DNA of 64,000 nucleotides. Source: Myrica gale. Taxonomy: Eukaryota > Streptophyta > Magnoliopsida > Fagales > Myricaceae. The notes under the pieces were generated by a model. The model worked only from the letters and a program-made list of their open reading frames with translations, searched no databases and was not told the DNA's origin. A program made the translations under genes and the position numbers. Each line of letters starts with the position of its first letter. Within the stretch, counting starts at the first letter, position 1. Where the stretch lies: positions 19,679,271-19,743,270 of the forward strand of contig OZ005608.1 of the NCBI GenBank assembly GCA_963930655.1, written 5' to 3'. Shown here piece by piece: positions 11,501 through 21,410 of the stretch.

Positions 11501-14353
11501 CCCAATCCTTTTCCCCTCTGCAAAATCAATAACTTGTTCCCCATGGCACTTATATTCGGCAATCAACACAACTTCAAGCTCCTCCAAAAGTTGCTTCATT
11601 TTCACTTCTAGAGAGTTCTTTGACTTCTCTTATCATCTCCTCGCTTTTTGCTTCTATAGCAGAGACCACCTCAACACCCCCTTCAGATTCCGCAAGTGCC
11701 TTCTCTTCCTTGTCTGTGCAAGCAGACAGGAAGCTTTCTTGGACACTATCTTCAAACACCACAAAAGAGAGTTGTTACACTCTGTTTGCTGGTCGTTTTG
11801 CTACTGTGCAAATATTGTTTTGTTGTCTTGTAATTACATGGTATTCCTTGTGATCAACATTTCTTAAAAATGTTGACCTTGTCATGGTGAAATGATTTAA
11901 GTTCTAATACAGTAATGCAATTACGGGTTACCTTTGACTTGCTATTTCTAATTGCTTCGTTCTTACTAAGCAAAGTTTGTAACCTTCTATTGTTGTCATA
12001 ATGTGCCACCAGGAGCATGAATGCTTGGTCGAAGGTCCTTTGAATAACTTGAAGCAGAGTATGGTTCAATTTCAGAAGCCCAAAAAGGTAGGATGTCGAA
12101 TGGGGGGAAAGAGCGTTTTAGTGGTTTTTTTTTCCTTTCCTCTTTTTTTGTTTTGTTGTTTTGGGGGGGGGGGGGAGTCTGTTATCCATTATGAAGATTC
12201 TAATTGGATAAGAGCTGATGTTATGTGTGCTGTTGTTTAACACAGCTTTACAATGATAGAAGACTTTTCTTTAGTGGTGCAACTGGAGTTGTGCCTAACG
12301 ATGCTTTTGGTTCTGTTGCATCATCTGGTCCAAATGGTGATAGAAGAAGCAGTCGTGGTAGGGGTATGTTCTTGCTATCATATTGTAGCTTTGATTTCTT
12401 GTTACATACATCTGGAGTTCTCAAGTCCATGGTATGAAGTGGAGTGACATAGAGGAGGATATGGCTCCAGTCTGCTCACTTTTCTTTTGTTAATATCCTG
12501 ATGGCTTCAGGAGGACATAAGTGTGATACTATTTTGATCCAATTGTAGGTGCTTTTGTATCTCCTGGACCTCCTAATGGTACCCATAAGTCTGGGGTGCA
12601 TCCTGCTGGGTATCCAATGCCTCGGGTTCCCATTCCACCATTTCATGGTGGTCCCCCATCTCAGCCGTATGCTATTCCAACTCGTGGAGCTGTCCATGGG
12701 CCAGTTGGAGCTGTTCCTCATGTCCCTCCACCGGGAAGTCGGGGTTTTGGGGCTGGACGTGGCAATACCGGTGCTCCTATTGGTAGTCATCTCCCACACC
12801 ACCAAGGCACCCAGCAAGCTATTGGAAATATTGGCTCTAATTTCAACTTTCCGGCTCTTGAGAATCCAAACAGCCAGCCATCTGTGGGTGGTCCATTATC
12901 CCAACCTGGGTTTGTTAATAATGTCTGTCCTTGTCCTTTCTTTTTCTATTTTTTTTTGTAAGTTTCCATATTCTATGCCTATTGCCATTATTTGTGCACT
13001 GAGCGTCTCCTTTTTAATGTGTCAGATGCCAGTGCAAGGGCCAAGCCAAACATTTCGGGATGGATTTTCCATGGGAGGGATGTCTCAGGTATTTGTTGTA
13101 CCATTGACAGCTATATGTTATGTTTGTTTTTGTTGTCTTTTTGTTTGTCTTCTCAAGTCCTTTATCTGAAATTGTCTGTCAAATAATCAGGATTTCTTAG
13201 GTGATGACTTCAAAAGCCAGGGATCCCATGTTCCGTATAATGTTGCTGACTTCTCCACTCAGGTACGCATAATAGAGATCATAATGCCCTTTCAAACAGT
13301 ACTAGAACATTTACCTTGACAATTGTTGAAGGTCGTGTTTGGAGATGAATTGGATCAACTGACATCGAGCTCTCTTATTTTAAAAAGTTTTTCCCCTTGC
13401 ATTAAACCTCTGTATAATAGGAGGTTTATATGGAGAGGCTAATAGAGTGGACGTATTGCTTTGAATGTGAGTTATGCTTTTAGGGTTTTGAAAGTGCATT
13501 GAAGAGGATGTGTCCGAGACTCCTTTCTTTGTCTATATTCTTCAATTCAAATTGAACAATTTGGTGGGTGTCTTTTTAATAGATGATGCCACCTTGTTGT
13601 TTATTATGTTGATATTTTGCTGGCATCATCTGCAGGCTTCTCAAAGTGGATACGCTGTTGATTATGTAACCCAAGGTGCACAAGGCGGATTTCCAGGGAG
13701 CTTTCTAAACCAGAATTCCCAAGCTGGATATTCTCGCTTTGGTACAGGGAATGATTTCATGTCTCAGGTGTGCTCAATTGTACCATCTTCTGATATCTTT
13801 ATGCCTTCCATTTTCATACCTCACTATTCTTTCCTTCTTTTTTAATTATCTTCTTACCTGAACTTCTGTTTTAATATTTCTCTGTTGCAGGACTATATGG
13901 CTCATGGGTCACAGGGTTTATTTACTCAGGTTGGCTTCAATGACCCCTCACAAGATGATGCATCACAGAGCCGCTTTGGTGTGGCAAATGCCAACCAACT
14001 TCAGTCTCAGGTTTCTTCAAATACCAATGCTGTTTAGTGGGGAAGTTTATATGTAGAATTATTTTGTTTTTGGGTGTGTTCATAGGTTGAATTATTGCTA
14101 TGCCAAGATGTGAGAAATATTTGGCCACAAGAAAGTTTGGAGGCTCCACACTCTGGTTTTGGCTAAATGTTTTGCGACTTGGTGACTGGTAATGAGCTTT
14201 CTGGTTTATTTGCAGGGCTTGATGAATTCGCTCTACTCTCAGCCCTTTGCTCACTACAACACTCAACCACCACTGAACTTGCAGGCTCCTCAACAGCAGC
14301 CTCAGCAGGGTCAGAGCTCCTCCCAAACTCAGAAAATCCACTATAATGGTTAA
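5565..14353 (+). CDS. UPF1: UPF1, regulator of nonsense transcripts 1 (3' 17 exons; 5' part off the window)
   Basis: ATP-dependent RNA helicase of superfamily 1, the core factor of nonsense-mediated mRNA decay in the cytoplasm. Exons: 5565-5631, 6617-6759, 6838-6909, 6989-7117, 8362-8517, 8830-8943, 9028-9126, 9202-9279, 10796-10930, 12013-12087, 12246-12363, 12549-12922, 13026-13088, 13191-13262, 13636-13767, 13891-14010, 14216-14353 (694 codons plus stop). All junctions are GT-AG and the phase closes. Helicase motifs seen in order: [13 protein letters not shown] (motif II), [13 protein letters not shown] (III), [19 protein letters not shown] (IV), [16 protein letters not shown] (V) and [18 protein letters not shown] (VI). 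Motif I and the N-terminal CH zinc domain must lie upstream of the window. The C-terminal 300 residues are low in charge, rich in Gly, Pro and Gln, and studded with SQ/TQ pairs, the sites used by SMG1-type kinases in known UPF1 proteins. No stop or frameshift is seen, so the gene looks functional despite LINE insertions in two introns. Confidence 0.96.
7194..7435 (+). repeat. Two-copy tandem duplication (period 119 bp) in a UPF1 intron
   Basis: Bases 7194-7312 are repeated at 7313-7435 with a few substitutions and short indels. Both copies carry CATTACTATCCTTGTGG, TTTTTGCTCAG and CACTGTTGATATCAT. The duplication lies in the intron between exons 6989-7117 and 8362-8517. Each copy holds a polypyrimidine-like TTTTTGCTCAG that resembles a 3' splice site but leads into no conserved coding sequence. 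The rest of this 1.2-kb intron shows nothing recognisable. Confidence 0.85.
9780..10397 (+). mobile_element. 5'-truncated LINE fragment (zf-RVT end) in a UPF1 intron
   Basis: This copy encodes the C-terminal zinc-binding region of the same LINE lineage as the element at 1-5475: an FSVKSMY stretch, [26 protein letters not shown] and a final VSFLACLV followed by a stop. It ends in an 11-A tail at 10387-10397, as expected for target-primed insertion with 5' truncation. It lies between the UPF1 exons ending at 9279 and starting at 10796, in sense orientation. I could not find a convincing target-site duplication. The left boundary is approximate. Confidence 0.88.
11090..11800 (-). mobile_element. 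Possible antisense LTR-retrotransposon remnant in a UPF1 intron
   Basis: This intron part is richer in GC and coding-like on the minus strand. A 62-residue open stretch at 11574-11762 is acidic and helical, and the text around 11400-11440 resembles the end of a polyprotein followed by a G-rich polypurine run. No conserved retrotransposon motif is clear enough to name a family and no paired LTR was found. It could instead be another gene fragment. Confidence 0.3.
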
Positions 14354-15000
14354 GAGAGTGGGATCTATGGCCGTGATGGGTTATAGTCTTTGCAATCAGC
14401 AACTTGGTTTGTGCTCTCATGTGTGCCCAAGTATATCTGCTGCCCTAGGAAACAGAGGGGTTTTGCCTTTTGTCTTTTTGGGGGGGTCAGTTTGATGATG
14501 TCCACAACCATGGTCGATTATTTTGGGGTTGGGAATAAGACAAGCTGGGGAAGATGAACGGGCATTTGAGAAAGACACTGGGCTGCACATCCAGGGCTGA
14601 GAGAGAAAAGGATAACCCCAATTACCTGCATGCAGTTTTGCCAGGGAGAGCATTACATGACATGATCTGGTCGAAAGGGTCTGGATACTGAAGAGGCATG
14701 AAGAAGGCGGGGTGGCCATTTACCACATTCTTGGAAAACCATTAATTTTTATACAGGAGCAGTAACCACTGTATACTTCTACGTACAGCCAGCCTGGCCA
14801 GGGGAAAGTCAAGCCTAACCCTTTCAGCTTGTCGTGACATGTAATTATACTTCCACATTATTGAATAGACGTTGATGATACCGTACATGTGTTTCTCGGT
14901 GCAAATGTTGTGAGCTGCTACCAGATTGAACCGTACGTGTTGGGATTCGTATATATTAGAATGGTTTCTGGGTGCAAATGTCGTAGAATGGTTTCCATTT
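14354..15000 (+). other. UPF1 3' untranslated region and downstream flank
   Basis: Sequence after the UPF1 stop codon with no coding potential on either strand. The transcript end was not located precisely; AT-rich stretches with ATTGAATAG and related near-consensus poly(A) signals begin at about 14860. Beyond it, to the pseudogene at 15716, the DNA is AT-rich and featureless except for the tandem repeat at 15178-15375. Confidence 0.5.
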
Positions 15001-15177
15001 CCAATGTAATTTGGTTTCTCTCGATGCTGAGCTCAGCTTCCTTCACGAGTACGTAGCTCCATTAGTCAAACAATTACGAGAAGTCAGTAATTTACAACCT
15101 CAAATAATAATAATCGCCTATTTTTAAGAGTACCAACTAGCTATTAAATCTGTCCTTTAGAGCTAATTTTGTTGAAT

Positions 15178-15375
15178 TTTCTTCCTATGTAAAAATATTT
15201 AATAGTTATACACAAGGCATGATTAAATTAAAATATCACAAAATGTGTATTTCCATGGTATGCTTTAAAATGTATGATTTTCTTCCTATTTAAAAATATT
15301 TAATAGTTATACATCACATGATTAAATTAAAATATCACAAAATATGCATTTCCATGGTACGCTTTAACATTAAAG
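15178..15375. repeat. Two-copy tandem repeat, period about 101 bp, AT-rich
   Basis: CTTCCTATNTAAAAATATTT starts at 15181 and again at 15282. The copies continue in parallel through AATAGTTATACA, ATGATTAAATTAAAATATCA and TTTCCATGGTA with a few differences. It is intergenic, downstream of UPF1. Confidence 0.85.
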
Positions 15376-15863
15376 AATTAAATGCAGAATACAAAATTAT
15401 CAGAACACCCTCTGGCTTTTCTAAATTTACAATGAATTAAAAAAGAAATTAATTTAGTTTCTTTCTTTTCTTTTAAGATTCAGGATATCTAATTTTAATC
15501 GTAATTCAGAACGAGACATCTATGCACTGATGGTGAAAATTCAAAAGTATGAGTCGGTGGAAATTGCCGCTTCTCCGGGCCAGCTAGAAAATTTCAGAGA
15601 ATAGGAAGAAGCAGAACACCCCAGAAACAGTACAAGAAAAAGCTAAAATATATCAAAAAAAAAAAGTACAGAAATGAGGTGGGCGTGGATATCATGCTTA
15701 TATTTTTTTGATCTTTTAGGCCACGTGGAAAATTTCTTTCGGTGGTATTAGACGGAAAACGCCTAACATTGCTAAACTCTCTTCATCCAAGAAAGGAGAG
15801 GCGCCGAGTTGAATCGGCAACTGATCAACGACTCCAAAACCTTGGCTCGCCAACACGCCCAGG

Positions 15864-17031
15864 CAGTGGCGGAGCCAAGGGGTGGCAAGGGGGGCGCTTG
15901 CCACCCAGTCGTTATGTAATTTTTATTTTATATACATATTTATCAACAGCGGCAAGGTTTGTCCCTTTGACCCAACTCAGCCCGCCCCCCTTTGGCCCTT
16001 TCACCCTCTTTTTGAAAAAAAAATACAAACAAAACAGAAACGGAGCACTTACCAGGCACTTTTATAAATTTGTCTTGTTACGGTTTGCTGAATGAATATA
16101 ATTATATTAATATATATGGTGGCTTTGGTTAATTAGTTTCTATCTTTTTTTTTTGTCTAGTTGGTTTTAGTTAATTAGTTTGGTTATGTTTCTTTAATTT
16201 CTTGTTATCCTCAGTCGTTTATGTAATGTGTTCCTGTTTTCTACTGTTCCTAGTTTAATTTCAGATTATATTGCAATTTGGTCAAATTTTCAGACATTGC
16301 TCAATTTTTTTTCTGGTTAATTTTGAAGTTCGAATTTTATTTGGTGGTGGGTTTGTTCAGGTAATTTATATACTGAAACCTTATTAGAAATTTAGAAAAT
16401 GTTCTAGTGGATTGTTAATTGATATTGGAAGGTTGTTTTTGTGAATTGTTGGAGATTGCAGGTTAGGACTTATGTTGGTTTTTATGAATTATTGGAGATC
16501 GGAGGTTAGAGCTTATGCTGATTATGTTGGATTTTGAGAAGTTTTTAAAATTGAAATTGAATTTGTGAATTGTTGAATTTTTTATTTGTTTATTTTCGTT
16601 TTATTTTGTTTAGATAATCAATAAGTTTTTGATAACAAAAGTTTGACATTGGTCTTACCAGTTGTAACTGCAACCGTTGAGAGAGTGTTCTCTGCGGTGA
16701 AAATTATCAAGACTGAGTTGCGTAATAAGATGGAGAATGAATGAATGAATAATAGCTTGGTAGTATACATCGAGAGGGTAATTTTAGAAACTGTTGAGAA
16801 TGTAGCTATTTTGCAACGTTTTCAGAATATGCAAAAATGTATGATCCAATTGCTACCTTGCAGTCTCAACAAATAGTACGGTACATATATTTTGATATTT
16901 TTATTGCTTTTAGTCCTTAATTTTTTATATTTTAACTCTAAACATTTTTTGCATTACGTAGGAAAAAAATTTGAGATGTCATTTGCCTTAGGAGTTTGCC
17001 CCCCTTCACTTAAGTCCTGGTTCCGCCACTG
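15864..17031 (+). mobile_element. Non-autonomous hAT transposon with perfect 8-bp target duplication
   Basis: Terminal inverted repeats CAGTGGCGGAGCC (15864 on) and GGTTCCGCCACTG (to 17031) are flanked by identical 8-bp CGCCCAGG at 15856-15863 and 17032-17039, the hAT hallmark. At 16649-16743 the + strand still encodes a relic of the hAT C-terminal dimerisation domain (ATVERVFSAVKIIKTELRNK) that ends at a stop. The rest is AT-rich with no transposase core, so it is a deletion derivative. It interrupts the methyltransferase pseudogene. Confidence 0.93.
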
Positions 17032-17290
17032 CGCCCAGGCACTCAGCGGTCCATGGACGAACACCTCGGTAGCTGCCCAAACAACGGTCCCTTTCCTGCA
17101 TACACTTTCTAGTGTTTTCGCCAGTGCATGCATCTCTTCTATGTGGAAAAACAAGTCGGACATTAAAACCAGGTCGCACTCGGCTTTCCTCTGTGACTCT
17201 TCCGATCCCTAGATGTGTTCCCTCACTTCGACTCAGTCCTGCAGCCCGTTAGCTTCCACTTTCTTTATCAGTCCAGGAAGGAGCGGTCTC

Positions 17291-18745
17291 AGTCCCGGTG
17301 GCGGAACCAGGATTCACGGGGAAGGGAGGCAAAGTTCTAAAGGAAAGACAACATCAACTTGAGTTCAAATAATTGTATCAACTAAAGAATCATGTACATA
17401 TTATGATATTAAGATTGAAGAGATAATGTCATAATGATATTGACAAACAAGAGCCATACTTCAGCTCACAAACGAGGAAAAGTAAAAGCTGAGGGGTGAG
17501 AGAATGAAGAGGGGTGAGAGAGAAAGAGCACATCAGACAATGCCAACTCTTGATCTACATACCAAAATTTGAACTCAGAGCTAAAAAGTAGAAATAGAAG
17601 CTCTAACACAATTCCCCTGGCAGCTGAACTATACAAGCAACATGTGAACATAAAATATCTATTAACTCAAAAATGTGACAAGAGTTCACGAAATGGAGAT
17701 TCCTAGGCCAGCTGCATCTCATCTCAGTAGAACATTAAAATGAAAGATATGTAAACCTATCAGTAAGGAGGGAAAATGTCAAAGAAAATCAAAATTTTCA
17801 GCCTTCTTGTTGATTGCCCACTGTGGATCAACCCATTTTTCTACCTGCAAATATTGTTCTGTATTAGGTTCTTGCACTCAAATTGGAAGAAAGGTTCAAT
17901 TTTCTTGGCTAGGCAATTCAGAATTTACCAAAAATCACAGAAATTAGAAGAAGGGATGACATTTTCAACTATGAAAGATAAATGAATAATAAAAAACACA
18001 CAAAAATCTCCACGGAATCTGTGAAACTCACAGCCTGAGATTGATGTTTTCTCGAAACTCATTAATACTAAGCTCAACCCATTGAAACTTAAATCATCAT
18101 TCGGCTAAAAGAGTTGGCATTTCATTTCCTAAAAGCAAAAGCCGAGTATTTCACAGTTTTCACTTTTCCAGCAAACCATACAGGTGTATAACGGAAGTTG
18201 AACAAGAATTAACAAGAAAAAATCAGACATAAATTTCCAATGTGCAAGAAAAAGCCGAACAAACAATCATGTTAACTCACAGGAGAATGTTATTTGCAAT
18301 AGGCAGAGAGAGAGAGAGAGTCTGAGAGCAGTGAGAGAGCTGAGAGGCGGAGTCGCGGAGAGTGGTGGACGGCAGCGGAGTGAGGAGGAGAGAGGGACGG
18401 TCCGGACTTCGGAGACTCCGAACAAAGGGGACTGCTGGTGTTGGGAGGGAGAGCAGAGAGGGTGAGAAAGGGGGGATTTTGGGGGTGGGGGTGGGGGAGA
18501 ATTACGCAGGGTGAAACGCCCTGTCTTTTTTTTAAAAAAATCAACAGGGGTGAAACGACCTGCTGATTTTTTTTTTTAAAAAAAAAAGCCGGCCTGGGCG
18601 CCTGGGGCTGGGCCGGGCTTCATTGAAGGGGAGCTGGGTCAATGGGCTGGGCCTGCTTCAAAGGGGGGCGGCCCATATTAAAAAAAAATTTGCAGAGGTA
18701 TTCCGGCAATGGGGGGCTGGCTGGATCCGCCTCTGAGCTGCTACT
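17291..18745. mobile_element. Second hAT-like element in the same pseudogene, older
   Basis: The ends contain GGTGGCGGAACCAGG (left) and the complement of AGAGGCGGATCCAGC (right), related to the termini of the element at 15864. Flanking 8-mers GCGGTCTC (17283-17290) and GCGGTCCA (18746-18753) match at six positions, an eroded target duplication. The reading frame of the methyltransferase joins exactly across this point (DIGP to LLPGL), which fixes the boundaries within a few bases. The interior has no transposase; it has a GAGA tract at 18302-18319 and a GGCCC-rich segment at 18590-18680. Confidence 0.78.
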
Positions 18746-19164
18746 GCGGTCCAATGTCTGTAAGCACGACACGGTCCACTCCGAGCAGAGTCGCCTTCAA
18801 GTTGGGGAGTCCAGCCCCGGCCCCGAGCTCGAGGACGGTCTTGTCATGGAAGTTGAAGTGGAGTCCACCTTGAGTGGCCATCCACTCGGACAAGTACAGG
18901 GCCGAGTCCCAAAGCCATGACCCCGTGAGTGCTCGCCCCGTGACGGCGTCGCACGCGTCCTCGAGTTCGTTGATGACTAGTGCTTTGCCTTACACTTGGA
19001 TACCTATGACGCCCAGTCTGTCTGGAAGACCTCCTAATATTTCCTTGTCGTCCACTCGTCAGTTCAGTGAAAGAATTAGACAGTCTTATAAGCAAGAACA
19101 AGCAAAACAAAAGAGTAATCTTATAAGCCGTGTCTTTTTTTTTTTGAGTAATTTAAAAAATGGG

Positions 19165-19590
19165 TTAAATGAACTTTTTTTTTTAAAAAAAATACACTTT
19201 ACATCCACAAACTACCATAGGTTTTACACTTTGAACCCTAAACTACCAATTTTGATACATTGCACCTTTTAACTACTAATTTTTAACACTTTGCACCCTA
19301 AACTATCCACTTTGACACATTGCACCGTCCAACTACTAATATTAAACACTTTGCACCTTCCATTTGACAATAATACCCTTAATAAATAAATGAATTGACA
19401 ATAATATCTTTAATATATGCAAAATGGGTCAAGGGTATTATCGTCATTTTAGTCTGCAAATTTGACATAGGGTGCAAAATTTCAAAAATTGGTAGTTAGA
19501 GGGTGCAATGTATCAAAATTGGTAGTTTAGGTTGCAAAGTGTAAACCTATGGTGGTTTGTGGGTGAAAAATGTATTTTCCCCTTTTTCAG
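19165..19590. repeat. Foldback MITE with long inverted arms
   Basis: The left arm (TACACTTTACATCCACAAAC, then blocks of CACTTTGNACCCTAAACTA) is mirrored by the right arm (GTTTGTGGGTGAAAAATGTA). The centre contains GGGTATTATCGTCATTTTAG. The arms exceed 120 bp with mismatches and contain internal repeats of a TACACTTTG/CAACTAC unit. No coding sequence. The ends are in T- and A-rich runs, so no target duplication can be defined. Mutator-like derivation is plausible from the long arms. Confidence 0.65.
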
Positions 19591-20580
19591 TGATGACTAT
19601 TGGGTTGACATTTTATATCTTAAATTATTACTTTTATTACATTTTAACACTTAACTATCAACTGTTTATGAAAGGTGAAAAAAGAAGATTTAAATGAATA
19701 TTATAATAAATAATAATAATTTGATGAGGAGATAGATTATTTTATAATTTTTTAATCAGTGTGGAAATTTTGAGGGGTGGAACCACCTATATTTTGCACC
19801 ACTACTGTTAATTTGGAGTGAAATTGTATTTTATTAAGTAAAATAAAGATTGTACCCTCATAATTTTTTATAATTATATTTTGTATTAGATAAATTTATC
19901 ATTTCACTAAACAAAAATAATAATTTCCGTTCAAATTAACGATATGAGGTGCAAAGTATAAATGGTTGGTAGTTGAGAGACGAAATATAACAAAATTGAT
20001 AGTTTGTGGTGCAAAGTGTCAGAACCCTAATAGTCGGAAGGAGAAAAGTGTATTTTTTTATTTCAAAAAAAGATAAAAGAGAAAAGAAATAGGAAAATCT
20101 TCATAGCTCTTGAATAATGCCAATTACGGCTTTGAAATTTTAATTTCCTCGTATTACACATTTAAACTTTTATAAATTACCAATTTTATTCTTAACGAGA
20201 GAAATGGATGGATGTCGGAAATTGATGAATGAGAAAATTTTAAGAATGGAATAAATTAAATACATGAATAAATATATTTTTCACCCATCAACTATCAGGT
20301 TTTTGACACATTACACAATAAACTATTATTTTTGACAAATTGTACCCTCCAACTACTAATGTTAGATACTCTGTACCCTAAATTATTCACTTTGATATAT
20401 TACACCCTTCAACTACCGATGTTAGACATTTTTATTCCTTTGTCTAACAATAATACTTTCAAAAACTTAATGAATTGACAACAATATATTTAATATGTGC
20501 AAAGTGAGTTAAGGGTATTATCGTCATTTTAAACTAAAATTAGTAATTAGATGGTGCAATATGTGGTAGTTTAAAATTAT
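19591..20580. repeat. Diverged partial copies of the same MITE family
   Basis: Segments at about 19780-20050 (GTGCAAAGTGTCAGAACCCT, GAAAAGTGTATTTTTT) and 20265-20580 (TTTTTCACCCATCAACTATC, GGGTATTATCGTCATTTTAA) repeat blocks of the neighbouring foldback element at lower identity. The intervening DNA is AT-rich. From 20580 to the small gene at 20827 nothing else is seen. Confidence 0.5.
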
Positions 20581-20826
20581 TAATTTATTTTTATGTAAAC
20601 TAGCTCCCTAATATCATAACAATTTTCTTGCTCGTTTAATGGTTTTGTAGTCGCAAATATATATATACACTATGGTTTACAACTTAATTTTTTGCTCAAA
20701 ATCCATCACATCTTAATTATCTCATTAAACGAGAAATACACTTATTAGAAATAACTATTATTCTCCTTTCCATTGTCGTCTGATCAGATTCTTGTGGATG
20801 CTTCTCTATGATCATGATCTTCATCA

Positions 20827-21389
20827 TCAACCTCTTAATTTTCTTAACAATGCCATTCCGCGTTTCCACACAGATTTCTTCTGCCTCTGCATATTCAGGG
20901 AACCAAAATACGAAATTATTATTACGTGCAAACCTGTCCTTAATTAATATTGGATGAATCATATTCATATATATTAAGCCTGAAATCAAATAAAAAGAGC
21001 ACAAATTCACATTATAGATCACAAAGACATGCAAAGTTAAAAATTTGAGAGAGAGAGAGAGAGATTTTAACCATTTTAATCTGTACTTTTTGGGATACTT
21101 CTAGACCGTACGTCAACATACAGTCCTTTATACAAGTATCCCACCACAACTGGTGTCTGGGATCCTCCATGTTCAACTCTCCTAACATTATGCTGCACGT
21201 TTTACGACACTCATCTGCTAATTCTATGATTTTATGAGTATCAGCAATATTAGCAATATCATGAGGTGGATATGGAGAGGGGGACGGGGCAAGAATATTA
21301 GGGAAGAAAGGGGAAAAGGAAGAGTTGTCAGCTTGCACCACAACTCGAACCAGGATGATCCATACGGCCGCCACCACCACCACCGTCAT
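20827..21389 (-). CDS. Small secreted Cys-containing protein with CX3C-X20-CX3C motif
   Basis: Exon 1 runs from the ATG at 21389 down to 21072 (106 codons, GT donor follows). Exon 2 probably starts at 20886 and ends at the stop at 20827-20829, giving about 125 residues; the second exon is uncertain because a nearby acceptor would extend the protein. The N-terminus has a clear signal peptide (TVVVVAAVWIILVRVVVQA) followed by a Ser/Pro-rich linker. Then comes a helical section with CRKTC, 20 residues, and CIKDC. This spacing recalls the alpha-hairpinin helical hairpin of small plant peptides, but I do not recognise the family. No enzyme motif is visible. A TATA box on the same strand lies at 24061-24068, now separated from the start codon by the LINE at 21411-24004. 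Confidence 0.55.
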
Positions 21390-21410
21390 CCTCTTTTCCT
21401 TCTCCTCCAC

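Larger units (their letters stand above)
15716..19060 (-). pseudogene. METTL21-type protein-lysine methyltransferase pseudogene, split by two hAT-like elements
   Basis: Three minus-strand pieces read as one intronless SAM-dependent methyltransferase of the METTL21 (methyltransferase family 16) type. The piece at 19060-18754 encodes GSWLWDSALYLSEWM and the SAM-binding motif I TVLELGAGAGLPNL, then VVLTDIGP. The piece at 17282-17040 continues LLPGLIKKVEANGLQD, then DLVLMSDLFFHIEEMHALAKTL. The piece at 15855-15716 ends in SQGFGVV and FRLIPPK before a stop. In-frame stops occur near 19000, 17240 and 17220, and a frameshift lies at the last junction. Removing the elements at 17291-18745 and 15864-17031 restores the order, so the insertions hit the same locus. 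Real members of this family are cytosolic or nuclear enzymes; this copy cannot make one. Confidence 0.85.

Noticed and set aside
12476-12817. Minus-strand open frame of 113 codons
   Set aside because: It is the antisense of UPF1 exon 12549-12922.
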